A stretch of DNA of 64,000 bases, from the NCBI GenBank assembly GCA_032622095.1, contig CP136063.1, positions 72,457,980 to 72,521,979 on the forward strand, given 5' to 3'. This document shows positions 23,873 to 37,836 of the stretch, piece by piece (positions within the stretch are counted from its first letter, which is position 1; each line of letters begins with the position of its first letter). The notes under the pieces are model-generated. The model was not told the origin of the DNA. It saw only the letters and a list, made by a program, of their open reading frames with translations, and did not search any database. The stretch comes from Siphonodentalium dalli (lineage: Eukaryota; Mollusca; Scaphopoda; Gadilida; Siphonodentaliidae). The translations under genes were made by a program, and so were the position numbers.

Positions 23873-26587
23873 CAGTCAGATGCTCGTAGCCCGTTTATAT
23901 ATAACCATGGGTATATGTCAGATATAACCGAACAAAAAAAACGCCGTTCTTTTCACCGTGTATTTATCCATGGTGTGCGTGCCTGTGGTTGTCCGTAACA
24001 TGGTGCCCGGTGTTATTGCTTTGAACGGTAATCATGTTCGACTGGTGTTGTCAGATTGGTAATATGAGATTAGCGGTTTCTATGTCTTGTCTGGTCACAT
24101 TTACTGTTTGAACTTTGTCTGAAATAGACGCACTTTTTATACTAGAATTTGCGCAACAGGAGCGCAGGGAAATCGCACGTCGAGTTGGTTTAAGGTTTTT
24201 AGAAAAAGTATTTATATGATATAGACAGAGACGTGGCGACAGGGGTGGGGGTTGGGATGTCTCACCCCCCAAACTTTGGTCAAAATGTTCAACAGTTGGA
24301 AATTTCACACCAACATTAAGTTGAAAATGTTCTTGTAGTTTTATTTTCAAACAGTTTATTTGCATATTTTCCTATTTTTGGTAAATATTTTCCAACCTTA
24401 GGAGGGTGACAGGTTGGAAATTTCCAACACTTGGACAGTTTGTGTCCTGGTCCCTCCCCCGTGGCCAGTCAAAAAAACTGCTAGTTAATTTAAGAAAACA
24501 ATACTGTCATGCATTTGGTAAATATTGTCATTGGAATTGTCATCAGTTGAAATTTTCCAACCTAAGTGGGGTGTCAGGTTTGAAATGTCCAACTCTAGGA
24601 AGGTTTGAGGCTAGTCTAGATGCTAGGATTTTGAGATTTTCTTGTTCAGATTAAAAAAAAATTGCCGACTATCGTTGTCATTGTCCATTCCCCCGTGGCC
24701 ATTACAAAACTGCAAAACATATTTTACTTCATTTGGTCAAACTTGTGGACTGAAAAATCAGTTGGAGAGTTTTCCAACCTGAGGGGGAGTATGAGGTTGG
24801 ATATTTCCAACACTAGGAAAGGTTCAATTGAGGCCAGTCTAGATGCATGCTAGGATTTAATATTTTCTTTTATAGTTTTAACATTTTTCTCACACCGGGC
24901 CGAATAACCATGGTCAATCCGGTGTGTCCCCGCCTCTTGCCCGTAGCCGTGGGAATTTGTCTGGAGTTAGACCATTAGATGTTATGATTTATGCAATTGT
25001 TCAGGTTAAACTATCTGAATTTTCAAACCTGGAATATAGGGTTTAAAAAAAAAATATATAGGATATTAGACGTGAGCACTGATGTAAGGGGGGTGGTACA
25101 AATGGAATTTGTGTTTGGGGTGATTCTGATTCAAGGGGGGTGCAGTTGGAATTTCCCATGGTGGACACCCCTAACGGAAACCATATAGCCACGTCCCTGG
25201 ATATAGAGAGGCAAACAGAACGATACCATATATATACAATATGCGGTTGCATCTAATTTGGATTTATTGGGATGTCTTTAGTGCACTTTTGTGGTTACGA
25301 GAGCTCATTTCCCCCTGATTTCTGTTCAATATGTGGTCTGCTTCTTTAAAAGTTTATATGATTTCAAACAGGGGTGGCACCAGGATATTCCCGACAGGGG
25401 GGCGGGCTCTAGCTGCCGGGTTGACAATTACATAACTCACCGACGGGGGATGGCTATGACTCCCCGACAGGGCTGGGATGTAGCCCCTGACTCCCCCCGA
25501 TGCCACCCAACATAACTTAGTATCGATTATTTAGAATGGGGTGTCAAGTAGGGACTTGTCGACAGGGGTGGTTATGCAGGGGTCTTACCCCCAATTCTAG
25601 TCATACCTAATACCCCGAGCAAAATTAATTGGAAAATTCACACCAAAATTAGGTTGAAATTGTTCTCGTAGTTTGATTTTCCAACACTTTCTTAGTGACG
25701 AATTCGTTGTTTTTAGACAAAAAAATCAAATGGCCATCTGTTGTCAATTTTGAAACCTATGGGTGAGTGTCAGGTTAATAATTTCCCAGAATTGGAAAAC
25801 TTGAGGCCGGTCTTTGCTATAGGATTGTCAAATGTTCATGTTCATATTTCAAAAATGTTCTCACATCGGGCCTAACCATCGGCCGACCCGTGTGTTATGT
25901 GTCCTTGCCAGTAGTTACTCGCTAATTAATTTAAGAACAAATAGATCGGGGTGTAAATTTGTGTGGTGTTATACCACTAGATGTTAAGATGTTTTAATCT
26001 CATACTGGGCCGAACCATCTTTTTCACCCCCCACCCACCCCCCCCCGCACGACAAGTGGCCACAATATTACTGGTTCATTTGGAATAGTCTACCATCTGG
26101 TAGTCTGTGAGGGAACATTTGGGAAAAATCAAAGGGGGGGGGGTGCAAATTAATTTACGCAAATTTATGAGTTTAGTGTGGTTCAATGGGGTGGGGGTGC
26201 AGTTGGAAATTCCAAGGTGGAGACCACCCCAACGAAAACCCTCTAACCAAGTCTCGACTGCCAAATATCCCACACTCAACCAGGGGTGCCTCTCGCAACT
26301 TTAGTTTCTGCCCTCGGCATAGGCTTATTTGTTTCTTATCCGATAATACACTTCACCGGCGGCAATGTATTAACCATACTCTGAACTAAAACGCTTCCGT
26401 GACGATCACACGATAAAGTCGTGCTGCAAGTAAGACGATAATTGTGTTGTAGAATTGATACGGAAGACCGATTGTCAAAAAATTCAACATCAAAATACAC
26501 AGGGCAAGACTTATCGATCCAAACTGTGGAGTGTATTTTTCGCATATACCCATGGTTATATATAAACGGGCTAAGAGCATCTGACTG
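23873..26587. mobile_element. 2.7-kb DNA element inserted in one arm of the giant repeat
   Basis: Terminal inverted repeats of ~46 bp with one mismatch begin CAGTCAGATGCTC and run through TTATATATAACCATGGGTAT. The insertion duplicates CAA (23870-23872 and 26588-26590). The mirrored left arm at 21171-21180 shows the empty site, which proves it is an insertion. The interior is a degenerate repeat array (TTTCCAACACTAGG, CACACCGGGCCGAA, GTGTGTCC) with no open reading frame of note, so it is non-autonomous. The 3-bp duplication and CA-starting ends recall CACTA-type elements, but I cannot assign a superfamily. Confidence 0.85.
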
Positions 26588-27967
26588 CAAGTGAGTCACA
26601 ATTTAATACCTTGTCGGATAACGCAGAGAATAATGTTCGGGATATATGTAAAAAAAAACTTTTTACAAATTTGGTTGCCATTTTGGAAGCCATCTTGAGC
26701 AATTTGGTATATAAACACCGTAGTGTGACACATTTAAGATAGACCAAAACAATAAATACCTTTGATACCAATCATAGTTGCATTTTACTTAAAACAATTG
26801 TCCAACCCTGAAAAGTGAATTTTTGCCGATATTTATGTCAAGTTTGTGAGAGAAAAATTCAATATTTCTGGTGATGTCAGTGGTGACAATAGAAACAATG
26901 ATCCATGGTGCATCAGACATGTTAGTATTCAATGTATATAATACAGATTAGCCAATTTTATATATCAACCACAACTTGTAAGCCATTGCAGGACATCCTG
27001 GGGCAATATTTACCATTTTTCATATTTTTGGCGGCCATTTTGGAAATTTTCTACTCCAATTTCATTCCAATTGAAGTAAAACATCCGTCCAATGAAATAA
27101 ACCACATAGTTGTTGACATTCTATTAACATCCTGTGTGGTTTGTCGTTAAAATGATTATCAAAATCGTCTTGAAATTTCACCCCTCTTTTTAAAATCCTC
27201 TTTCTGTATCTATTACTGAACCCTCGTCAATGGAAAATGTCTTAAAATGACGCTATAATATCACGCTTGATTACTGTTTCAAAAACATTGCCATTTACTA
27301 ATTATGATTAATGTGAAGAAAAATGGAAGATATGGTGAAATATTAATTAAATTTCCTATTTTCGTGCATATGACGTCATTTTTCGGCGGCCATTTTGAAT
27401 TTGTTTCGAAATTATTTGCCGTCATTTTGAAGAAGACATCATACCAACAAAATGGCATACATTTTGTCTGTGTCTTTTGCTAACAATCGATCTATTACAA
27501 TGATTAAATACAGCAAAATCGTCTTGCAAAAAAAATCGAAAATTTCACCCCTATTTTTCAAATCCTCTTTCTGTATCTATTACGGAACCCTCGTCAATGG
27601 CAAATGTCTTTAAATGACGCTATAATATCATGCTTGATGACTGTCTCAAAAACATTGCCATTTACTAATGAGTAATGTGAAGAAAAATGGAAGATATGAT
27701 AAAATATTAATTAAATTTCCTATTTTCGTGCATATGACGTCATTTTTCGGCGGCCATCTATTACAACGATTAAATACAGCTGGTCGGAATTAGAGGAAAT
27801 GGCGGCCATCTTGGATTCAAATGGCTCTAGCACCTAGTAGGGCCACCTTTATTTTTCGGTGAAATCCGGATTCTTTATCTGGATACCATAGGGAACAATA
27901 AAAATAAGGTTATTTGTAATCATCGGGGGGGGGGGGGTGCAGGTGGACCTTATTGGCTCCCCGACTA

Positions 27968-29756
27968 ATAGTAATTAAGTCATTGTATAGTCACTGGTCA
28001 GTGAGTGGCTTGAGTTTACGCCCCTTATCAACATAATTTTTACACGATCATGTGTGCCACGCTTTGCCCAATCCACTATCCGTGAATTATTTTGATTACA
28101 TCTTCTACACTGAAATTCGTAATTTAATTTATGACTCCAGCCATAAATTAAATTTATATCAAATTATTAACTTTGATTTTAAAATAACCTAATATGATTA
28201 CGTCAATACGTATGGACAACCCAAAACACGTCCATCTATAAACTGAAAAATGTATGTTTCATGGGAGTGCCTATATATACATTATGAGAATGGAGTAAAG
28301 TTGTGACAAACACATCCTTGTTAATTTTGGTGCCCCTACCTGGTCTGACGGTGCTTCGGCGACTTTGCACAATATAATTATATTCCTCATAGCAGGAGAT
28401 GCCTGTCTACAATATAATTATAGTCCGCACGCCAAGGAGATGCCTGTCTATATACAAAAATATTTTGATAAAACAATATTCCCCGGCTGAGTCCATCCTT
28501 GAACTCTTAGAACGGAATTACGGTGACAGCATTAATTTACATTGAAGATGAATTATCTCTTCTGCAACATAATATATATAGTTTCCTGGGTACCTATAAA
28601 TTAAAGAGTGGGATCTGTCTGTCTGTTCGGATTTTTCTCCTAGACACCTGCATCGATTTCAACCAAATTTGGTGGGTGACTCGGGTGTATAATGGCGTTA
28701 GTTTTGTAAATTTTGATTTAAACAAATTTAATTAAATAATAAATAATAATATAAAGCTCATTGTGAGTTTGTTTTATGTGAATATTAGGTCTAACATGGA
28801 CCTATTTGCACGATAATATGTTGCATCACCAAATGTGGGGAAGGTGGGGCACAGCTAGACATGCGTCAGAGTGAGACATTGCCTCTAACTTTTCTCTAAT
28901 TTTCAGACCAATATCCATGGCGCCAGTCCAGAGATATTAGCCATTTAACACATGTTAATATATCTGTTCAAATTGGCTATCATCTGGTGAAGGTTAAATC
29001 TGGCCCAGCGACCAATTTTCAAGGCAAAATTAATTAATGAAATTTACTTCACAGTAGGGGGTGGTAAAGCTCAAGATTGCATGCTTGTTTGTGACATGTG
29101 AGCTGATACTCTCATGTGCCTAATCATTGTGACGGCCAATAATAGTGATAATGGGGATTTGGGGCTGAAATTAATAATAGTGATAGCAATTTAACTCTAA
29201 ATACTGTATGTATCTATGCCAAATCATTTAATGATTGTTGAAAATTTTATCCAAAATTAATAATCATGCAGCACATGCTGACAATATTGTTAGGCATCTG
29301 AGAGTATATTAACATTTAATTAATTGCCCGGGATAAATTACATGAGTGTAAGGGACGGAAAGCAAAATCAATCACAAAGTCACATAAATCATGCACTTTT
29401 AAGTTTGGACCTTCACGTAATCACGTACATTGAAATACATTATTAACTTATTTAAGGAACAGGTATTTTATAATTTATTATCTGTACTGTTATTTTTCAT
29501 TGTTACAAACTTTCGCAACAGCAAAAGTTCCCATGCATGGTTCGTACTGGTGGAATATATATTACCCACGAAACCCCAGAAGCTTCTCTATCAATGCCCA
29601 CCATACCCATGGTACAACACAACACAACATAATCATTGTGGGATACTGGTGAAGCGACTTTATTCCGTCTCAGTGTGATCACAACGAATCGCGCGCGATT
29701 ATATATGTTCATATATCCTCCTTCCAGTTCCCCGAACATTTCACAATTCCTGTAAC
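27968..29756. other. Intron sequence, no gene seen
   Basis: AT-rich intron of the receptor gene. At about 28610-28690 a segment (GTCTGTCTGTTCGG..., then TTTCAACCAAATTTGGTGGG) resembles the leader of the Helitron-like element at 30416 and may be a decayed relative. Nothing else was recognised. Confidence 0.5.
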
Positions 29757-30415
29757 TTGACTGGAACAGCCACAAACCGGCATTCACATGTGTTTTACAT
29801 GTATTCACTCCTGCATACCCAATGCAGGCCCACCATGGGCGGCTTGCCACAAAACGGCTTTCACATGTATTTTACATGGTTTTCACCCTTTATCTCAGAC
29901 GCATGCAGTCTTCGCCATGAGCGGCGTGTCACAGAACGGCGTATTCTTAATACATACACATGTACATCACTCTGCATGTCAGAAATCCAGCCATGATGCA
30001 TGCCATAAAACTGCATATTATACACAAAAACGACATGCCACGGAATGGAATTTTCTTCAGATATATATACACACCTATCTACATCATTAATTTAATACAG
30101 TTCCAGCCACGAGGCATAACACACATTGATATATTCTATACACTAACCTGCATGTTGACAGGTTCAGCCACAAAAGACAGACCACGGAATGGCATATTCT
30201 TAATATGTATACACCAATCTGCATCATTAAATGCAATTCCAGCCACGAGGCATAACACAAAACGATATATTATAAACACTATAACCCGACTATATAAGAG
30301 AGGTTCCGCCACAAACGGCAGGCCACTGAATGGCATATTCTTAATATATATGTTTATTAATCTGCATCAATACATGCAATTCCAGCCACGAGGCATACCA
30401 CAAAACGATATATTA
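29757..30415 (+). repeat. ~130-150-bp satellite, left block
   Basis: Tandem units containing CCACGAGGCATACCACAAAA, CGATATATTAT, TATAACCCGACTATATAAGA, GGTTCCGCCACAAACGGCAG and AATGGCATATTCTTAATA. The array continues in the same register at 33773, so the Helitron-like element split it. Short open frames through it are not genes. Confidence 0.85.
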
Positions 30416-30435
30416 TCTATATCTATATTTGCGAA

Positions 30436-30470
<35 letters not shown>

Positions 30471-30673
30471 GTTCTATAGAAATTCACAGGGGACCATCTA
30501 GATGATACCAAAGGGGTCTACTAGGAGTAGCTTTTTACGAGAAAGATAATGGTCGGGGTTAGAATTTTCTAAAGTGACGCCGTTGTTGTCAGGGGCAGAA
30601 AAGGGTGAGGGGCAGAACAAAAATTTGTCGCCGATTGCCACCAATCTTATATATCTATATCTATATTTGCGAA

Positions 30674-30704
<31 letters not shown>

Positions 30705-30885
30705 GTTCTATAGAAATTCACAGGGGACCATCTAGATGATACCAAAGGGGTCTACTAGGAGTAGCTTTTTACGAGAAAGATAATGGTCGGGGTTAGAATT
30801 TTCTAAAGTGACGCCGTTGTTGTCAGGGGCAGAAAAGGGGGAGGGGCAGAACAAAAATTTGTCGCCGATTGCCACCAATCTTATA
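30416..30885 (+). repeat. Duplicated 5' leader of the Helitron-like element
   Basis: The first ~235 bp (30416-30650) recur almost identically at 30651-30885, including the (CTGT)n tract, which is one unit shorter in the second copy. The element thus begins with two full leaders. Confidence 0.85.
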
Positions 30886-33772
30886 TATAATCATCCCCAT
30901 GAGATGAGCAATATAATGGTGTGGTTTAAATATGGCAAAAGTCGCGCCGTTCGCGTCAGGGGTGCCCGGAAGGGGGAGGGGCAAATTTTTTTTTCTGTCG
31001 CCGATTGCCACGAAACTTACATGTAATCATCCCCATGATATGAAGAATCCAACGGTGTGGTTTAAATATGTCAAAAGTGGCGTCGTTCGAGTCAGGGATG
31101 CAAGGAAGGGGAGAGGGGCACCAAAATTGATAAAACTAATTTTAGCGCCGATCTCCACCAAATTGATATATATTCTTCTTCATGATACAATGAATCTAAT
31201 TGTGCGATTTAACAACGCCAAATTGTTGTCTTTTGGATGAGAGATTGGGAGGGGGTGGGCACTAAATTTGATAATAATTGGTTTAATCGTCGATTGCCAC
31301 CACACTTACACAAAATCATCCCCATGGTATGAGGAGTCTACTGGTGCGGCTTATATATGTCAAATGTGGCCTCATTCGAGTCAGGGTTGCATTGAAAGGG
31401 ACAGGGGCACTAAAATGGATGCAACATTTTGTTTGCGCCAATTTCCACCAAATTGATACACGTTCTTATCCATAATACGAGGAATTTAATCGTGTGATTT
31501 AAAGACGCCATAGTAGTGCTGTTTGGGTGAGAGATGGCGAGGGGAGGGATTGGCACCAAATTTGATAAACAAAATTGTTTAGTCGCCGCCGATTATCACC
31601 AAACTTATAAACAATCATCTCCATGATATCAGGAGTGTAATCGTGTGGTTTAAGGATGTCACATGTGGACCATTCGAGTCAGTGGTGTATAGAGATGAGA
31701 GGGACACAACAAATGATATCTATATGTTGAGTGCCCATTTCCACCAGATTGATACATATTCTTCTCTGTGATACGGGGAATCTTATCGTGTCGTTTAGAT
31801 ACACCATATTTGTGCCCTATGGGTGAGACATATGGGGACCTTGAATTTGATACGAATTTGTATACTCGCCACTTTTCACCAATTTCATATATATGCATCT
31901 CTAATCTCTAATGAGTCTTAGTGTGTGCAGCATGAGTCCGAAATAGGGACGGGAGGGTCACCAAACATAATACAAAATATTTTTAGTACCAATTACCATC
32001 AAATTCAGACACGTTCTTCTCAAATGATACAAGAAATCAAATCGTGCTGTCTGTCTGATTGTCTTTCTGTCTGTCTGTGTGGGTTCTATATATAACTTCA
32101 CGTCGTACAATCGAGATGGCACCAAGGCGGTAAATGAGGGGTAACTTTTTACAAGGAAGATAATGGTGTCAGGGGAAGAAAAGGGGAAAGTCGGCAAAAT
32201 TCAAAAAATATGGTGAAATAGTTTTGTCCCCGATTTCCACCAAACGAATACATAATCACCTTCGTAATATGGCGTTGTTCGAGTCAGCGTTGCATCAACA
32301 ATTGATTTAATAAACTATTTTTAGCCCAGATTTCCACCAAATTGATATATTATTCTTCTCTATGATACGAGGAATATCATCGTGTGATTTAAAGACGTCA
32401 AATTGCTGTCGTTTGGGTGAGAGATATGGGGTCATAACTAGTTGCTGATTACCACCATTACCACCAAACATATATATAATCATCGCCAGTATATCATGCA
32501 TCCATGAGTCTAATGGTCGTGGTTTAAATATGTCAAAAGAGGCAAAAGTTGATATAAATATATTTGGCACCAATTTCCACCAAATTCATAAACGTTTTTC
32601 TCTAATGATATACCATGAATTAAATCACATTTGGTGTCGTTTGCGTCACGGATGGCGAGCGGATATGCACTATCATTGATAAGATTTCTATTCGCCGATA
32701 TTCATATATAAGTTATACACAGTCACCCAGGCCATCTCCATATCATTTTAAGTAGTTTTGGGCGTTCATATTTCACAATCCCGACATATGGTGACCCACT
32801 TAAGTCACTTGAACAATTATATCTTCTTAACTGTCGTATTTATATGGGGGTGCTAATCAGGGCATTCACACAATGAGCTAGCAAAAAGAGATACATAGAA
32901 GAAGCACTAAACGTATATTTATCATTCTATTGAAGAGATACATATATTCGTGCAAACTTAGAGACCCCGAACCGTCAGAGGATTGCATATATATTATAAC
33001 AAAATTGAGTCTGTTCCATTCAATACAGTTTCCACAAAAAAGTTACAATTTGTCAAGAGATATGGCAGGCCTGTTCAAAAATAGTGGTCACAGTGTGCAG
33101 TCAAATATAGTTTCTTCTGATGTACAAGAAAATGCAGTTAGTAGTATAAGACTTTTCAGGATCCTCCCAATACTGACATCTGACAAGGGTTTTATAACAG
33201 ACTCATCGACCGACATAAACAACTCAAAATCTCGCTCTGTGCCTGACACATGTAGCTGATATTTTGCGCAGCAACATTTCGTTTAAACTGAGAATATTTA
33301 GCCAATATATAGCACCATAAACAGAGGAGCACCTGGAAATTTCTTTGAAACATCTGTATCTTCATGGACATATGATAGCCAGGTGTCCTCGAGATCTTAG
33401 TCCAACCCACTAAATTGATTGATACATCTCAATATGTAAAACCCAATTATCATCTTTTATCGAACTAATGTGTTTATGATGTTCATGTATGATATTATAA
33501 CGTCTAATGTATACGCAGTTGTAAATCAATAAATACTTCATTATTGGTGGAACAGATTAATCGCGATAAACAGAATGACAATTGACAAGGTGAGCCACTA
33601 CTTATGTTCCATGACTGTAATACTCATGTTTTATGATGCTATTTGAATATACAATTCATGAGAAAACGTATAACACTTTAAGCAAGAGCATTCTCTATCC
33701 CCAACAAATATCCACAGCATACAGAGGGTTTCACATCGCATTAACCTGGGCAACGCCGGGTAACCCTGCTAG
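30416..33772 (+). mobile_element. Helitron-like non-autonomous element
   Basis: Begins TCTATATCTATATTTGCG and ends GGGTAACCCTGCTAG, i.e. 5'-TC...CTAG-3'. The flanks are A on the left and T on the right with no duplication, and neighbouring satellite units show the unbroken ATATTATATACACT target. This is the insertion style of Helitrons/Helentrons. A short inverted repeat (GGGTAACCC) lies just before the 3' end. Inside, after a (CTGT)n leader, are many ~120-150-bp degenerate tandem units (GCCGATTGCCACCAA..., GTGTGGTTTAAATATG, AGTCAGGG). No Rep-helicase frame is present. Confidence 0.8.
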
Positions 33773-34440
33773 TATACACTATAACCCGTCTATATAAGAG
33801 AGGTTCCGCCACAAAAGGCAGGCCGCGGAATGGCATATTCTTAATATATATGTTTATTAGTCTGCATCATTACATGCAATTCAGCCACGAGGTATACAAC
33901 AAAACGATATATTATATACACTATAACCCGACTATATAAGAGAGGTTCCGCCACAAAAGGCAGGCCAAGGAATGGCATATTCTTAATATGTTTACACCAA
34001 TCTGCATCATTAAATGCCAGATACAAGGCATAACACAAAACGATATATTATATACACTATAACCCGACTATTTAAGAGAGGTTCCGCCACAAACGGCAGG
34101 CCACGGAATGGCATATTCTTTATATGTTTATTAATCTGCACCATTACTTGCAATTCCAGCCACGGGGCTTACCACAAAACGATATAGTATATATACACTA
34201 TATAACCCGACTATATAATAGAGGTTAATTCCAGCCACGAGGCTTACCACAAAACGATATAGTATATATACACTATAACCTGACTATAGAGATTAGAGAG
34301 GTTCAGCCACAAACGACAGGCCACATAATGGCATATTCGTAATACATACATTAATCTGCATCATTAAATTCAATTGTAGCCACGAGGCATACCACATATT
34401 GATATATTATACACACGAACTTGCATCTATGCATGTTTGG
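33773..34440 (+). repeat. ~130-150-bp satellite, right block
   Basis: Continuation of the array at 29757-30415 with the same unit. Units near 34190-34260 are truncated. The array fades into single-copy sequence by about 34480. Confidence 0.85.
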
Positions 34441-34739
34441 TCACAAAAGTCAGTCCACAGAATAGCATATACTTTGACAGGACAACTCTGCTTCAAAGCA
34501 GGATTCGCGAAAGAAAATTTAAAACAAATTTTCGTATTCTCCCTCCAATACAACTATATTGCATGGATTCGTCAAGAATATAAATTTTGAAGAAATGCGA
34601 CAATTTTCACGTCTGCGCCGGTGCAGTCTTATTTTCATTAAAATAAGTCGCAGAAAGCAGTACCGATTCGAGAAACAATGTGCCATTCATTTTTGCATAT
34701 TCTGTCAATGTAAATTGCTATGCACAACAGCATAAATCA

Positions 34740-35121
34740 TTAACCCAACAGAACGGCCCTGTGCCAATGCATTCTCTTGTATATGCGAGTCGACCATAGG
34801 TCGCCTCGCATATATAAGAGAATGCATTGGCTTAACACATTAAAAATTATAAAATTGTTAAAGAATGTAAGGAAAAATGGTAAAAACAGATTTTTTTAGG
34901 CCAATGCATTCTCTTATATATGCGAGGCGACCTATGGTCGACTCGCATATATAAGAGAATGCATTGGCACAGGGCATAACTGTAACTATCACAATGTGGT
35001 CAAGGAGCCGGTTCCAATGATATCCATATATGTATCGTTCTATTGAGACAGACCGAAGATATTTTAGGCTGTTGAAGCTTTATTTGGCCGGTTTTGGCCG
35101 GTTTGTTGGGTAAAGGGTTAA
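34740..35121 (-). repeat. TTAA-type double-hairpin MITE, copy 3
   Basis: Inverse orientation, with TTAA at 34740-34743 and 35118-35121. The hairpins are at about 34764-34831 and 34900-34967. The left end lacks the CCCTTTA part of the usual terminus, reading TTAACCCAACAG directly. The right end is the complete TTGGGTAAAGGGTTAA. Confidence 0.85.
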
Positions 35122-37360
35122 ACATGCAACATATATCTGCGCCTATGCGCATGTTGACTTTAGATAAAACAGTTCGCATATAATTATGACATATATGAAG
35201 CGATTTAAAGATTTGCCTTTTAAAACTTAAAATATGTAATTATATTTACCATAGCGGTCATAACATGACTTGTAAATATTTGATTAACCGGTACATGTAT
35301 AGGCCTACATATAATCTATAAAAAAAATGTTTGGACTGTTAACCGGGTTTCCCTTCGCGGAAATGCATCATGGCATGTTCTATGTATAAGCTTGAGCTTT
35401 TCTAGAAAAGCTTGAGCTTTTCTAGAAAACGCATTGAATTGTCCATGTCTGTGCATACCGAAAAATGATACACGTGTATCCATACAGTGATGTTTCCGCT
35501 AGAGAAAATTTCAGAATTGTCAAATGATAATCTTTGTGGGATACTGGTGAAAGACCCGATATTAGGGGTTGAATCATTGGCATAATGCGTAATAACACGA
35601 GAACCGTAAGACAATCAACTCTTCCACTTCCCGCGGGGAACTCATGAAACTTCATGCATTGCATCACAATCATTCAGACTGGCGATCTGTTCAGAGAACT
35701 GTACATGCATATATGCAATAGTTATCGCCTATATATATACACCAAAGTAGATATACACCAATCAGTGATAGTGATAATATATACGATATTGAATACAAAT
35801 CTCACAAATTTCGAATTTTTGGCATTCCAACACTTAATCGCCGTAGCGGACAACTGAGCCTCTCAACTCCGAGAACTTCCCGTTGCATTGACATATCACA
35901 GCCTTGCTCACCGTGAACTCGAAATGATGCACATTTCCCATCGGTAACCATTTTAGATGAGAACAAATTTTGAATATCACACCAAGTGTAATTGTCACTG
36001 AACTGAGCACGTTGCTTTCGATTCTCGAATACATGACTAGTTCGCCCAAAATTTTGTTTTGATCATTCGGTCACTTCAATAATTTAATTAGAATTTTACT
36101 CGCATAATCGTAATACGGATGCGCACACTTCTTTATAGTTCAACGGTATATTCCAAAGAAGTGATCTGCTCATTTGCCCATCTTACTAATCAGCACTATT
36201 GAGCCAATTCAGAGAATACATGCTCTTCCATGCAACGTGCGAAAAACGTCGTAGCCAATTCCACTAATCGCAAGATGTTTCACCATCTTTCCCAATCGTC
36301 CTATCCAGCACATTGACAGAGCCAATTGCGACGATCACAAGAAAACATCCGACGAGCTCTGCTCATCCACCAGGTTAAGCAACGCCATAGCCAATTCTGC
36401 ATCACCTGAAGATGTTTCTGAAATATATTACATCTTTTCAGTCTTTTAAAAAAAACATATAACACATAATATTTTGTATAAAAGTGCATCCATGTACTCT
36501 ATAATGTAATTGCATATTTGCACGCTTTGTTCGATACTAAAATCATGAACCAAGTGTTGCTGATGAATGCATGACACATATCAGTATACCTGTGTATACG
36601 TTGTATAAGCACACACGACATTGTGTTACATGCTTGCTTACCTATCATCGTGTAAATAGACATCCGAGGATTATTCATATCTAAATCAAAACTCATGTAG
36701 CATACATGTCACGTTATGCCAATTCTTCTCTTGTAAAATGCAATATAGTGCCTCCAAGAACATGTATACCTTTTATTATATTATTAAACATGATAGCTGG
36801 TTGTAGTAAACTATATAATTGTGATAACTGAATTGGCTGTAATCCGCCATTCATTTTTAATTTCATAATAATTAGTTAAAACGCGTGACTAGAGCCAGCA
36901 AGTCGTCACCCCAAGAGACCCGATTGTCTCTCATCGCGGACGTTTATACCAATCATCTGACCATTTCCATACGTCACAACTACTGTTCACGCCCCATTGA
37001 TATCTTCACTCACCTGCGTGGAGAAAGTATTTTCCGCCTAATTCACCACGTTCAAACGTCGGAAATTGACGGGCATAGATAGATAGATAGATTTATTCAG
37101 CTAGCTAGAATAGAGATTCATGGCATGATCTAAGAAAATGCTAACAGATACAAAAAATTATATGACCATCTGGAATTGCCTCACGAGTTATGTAGAAGGT
37201 CATGACAGTTCCACCAGCTTGGCATCGGAATTATTATGTATAGCATAACCGATGATTCCAATGTGTCAAGTCGACAATAGAACGTACACAAGTCAATATC
37301 TAATAATGTTTCCACAAAAAGCCATTATAGTTGCTAGCCATGCTGACCGAGCTCCCGCTT
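35122..37360. other. Intron sequence, no gene seen
   Basis: Contains a small direct duplication of AAGCTTGAGCTTTTCTAGAA at about 35389-35430 and a short (GATA)n at 37076. Open frames are short and unsupported. Confidence 0.5.
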
Positions 37361-37836
37361 AAAGGTACTCAATCCGATCATACGCTCCTAATTATATTAC
37401 TAATTATTTGGCTTCGCAGGGCTTCGGGGGTAAAACATATTTGATTCTAGTCGAGGAACCCACCCATCAAAGTTCAGAGTGATCAAATATCGATTTTTTA
37501 AGATTGTTATTACTCGTGGCCCAGAAACACGTGATCAAACGGAAGGTCTCGTACAAAATTGCGGATGAAGATGGATAACTCTAAAATCAAGTGGTAATAC
37601 GGCAAATGTAAAATCAAGTGGTAATACGGCAAAATGTTGTGATACTTAAGTGATAATAAGTCCTTATTTTGTTGATAAATAACAAGTTTTGGGAAATTTG
37701 TTACCATAGTTGACAGTGGTTAGCATTAATTATTTCGTCGCAATAAATCTATTCTGATAACTAAAGCGTATTTTGAAGAAATGTTGTTGTTGTTGTATCT
37801 TGTTGATATGGGACCGTCTGATCGGATTGAGTACCT
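37361..37836 (+). repeat. Dispersed repeat R2, copy 2
   Basis: Starts AAAGGTACTCAATCCGATCA and ends CTGATCGGATTGAGTACCTT. It is the partner of 9747-10194 with scattered differences and a small internal duplication (AAATCAAGTGGTAATACGGC twice near 37581-37630). Confidence 0.8.

Larger units (their letters stand above)
19688..27967. mobile_element. 8.3-kb giant inverted-repeat (foldback) element
   Basis: The outer ends read TAGTCGGGGAGCCAATAAGG at 19688 and the exact inverse ending at 27967, both flanked by ATA (possible 3-bp target duplication). The left arm is 19688 to ~22609 and the right arm ~22708 to 27967, pivoting near 22658 on GGGTGGCTATCGCTTT and its inverse. The right arm is interrupted by a separate 2.7-kb insertion (23873-26587) absent from the left arm, and by a ~100-bp deletion near 27757. 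Each arm carries a ~370-bp sub-repeat (GCTGTATTTAATCGTTGTAA...) and a minisatellite. No transposase frame was seen, so it is non-autonomous. Confidence 0.88.
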
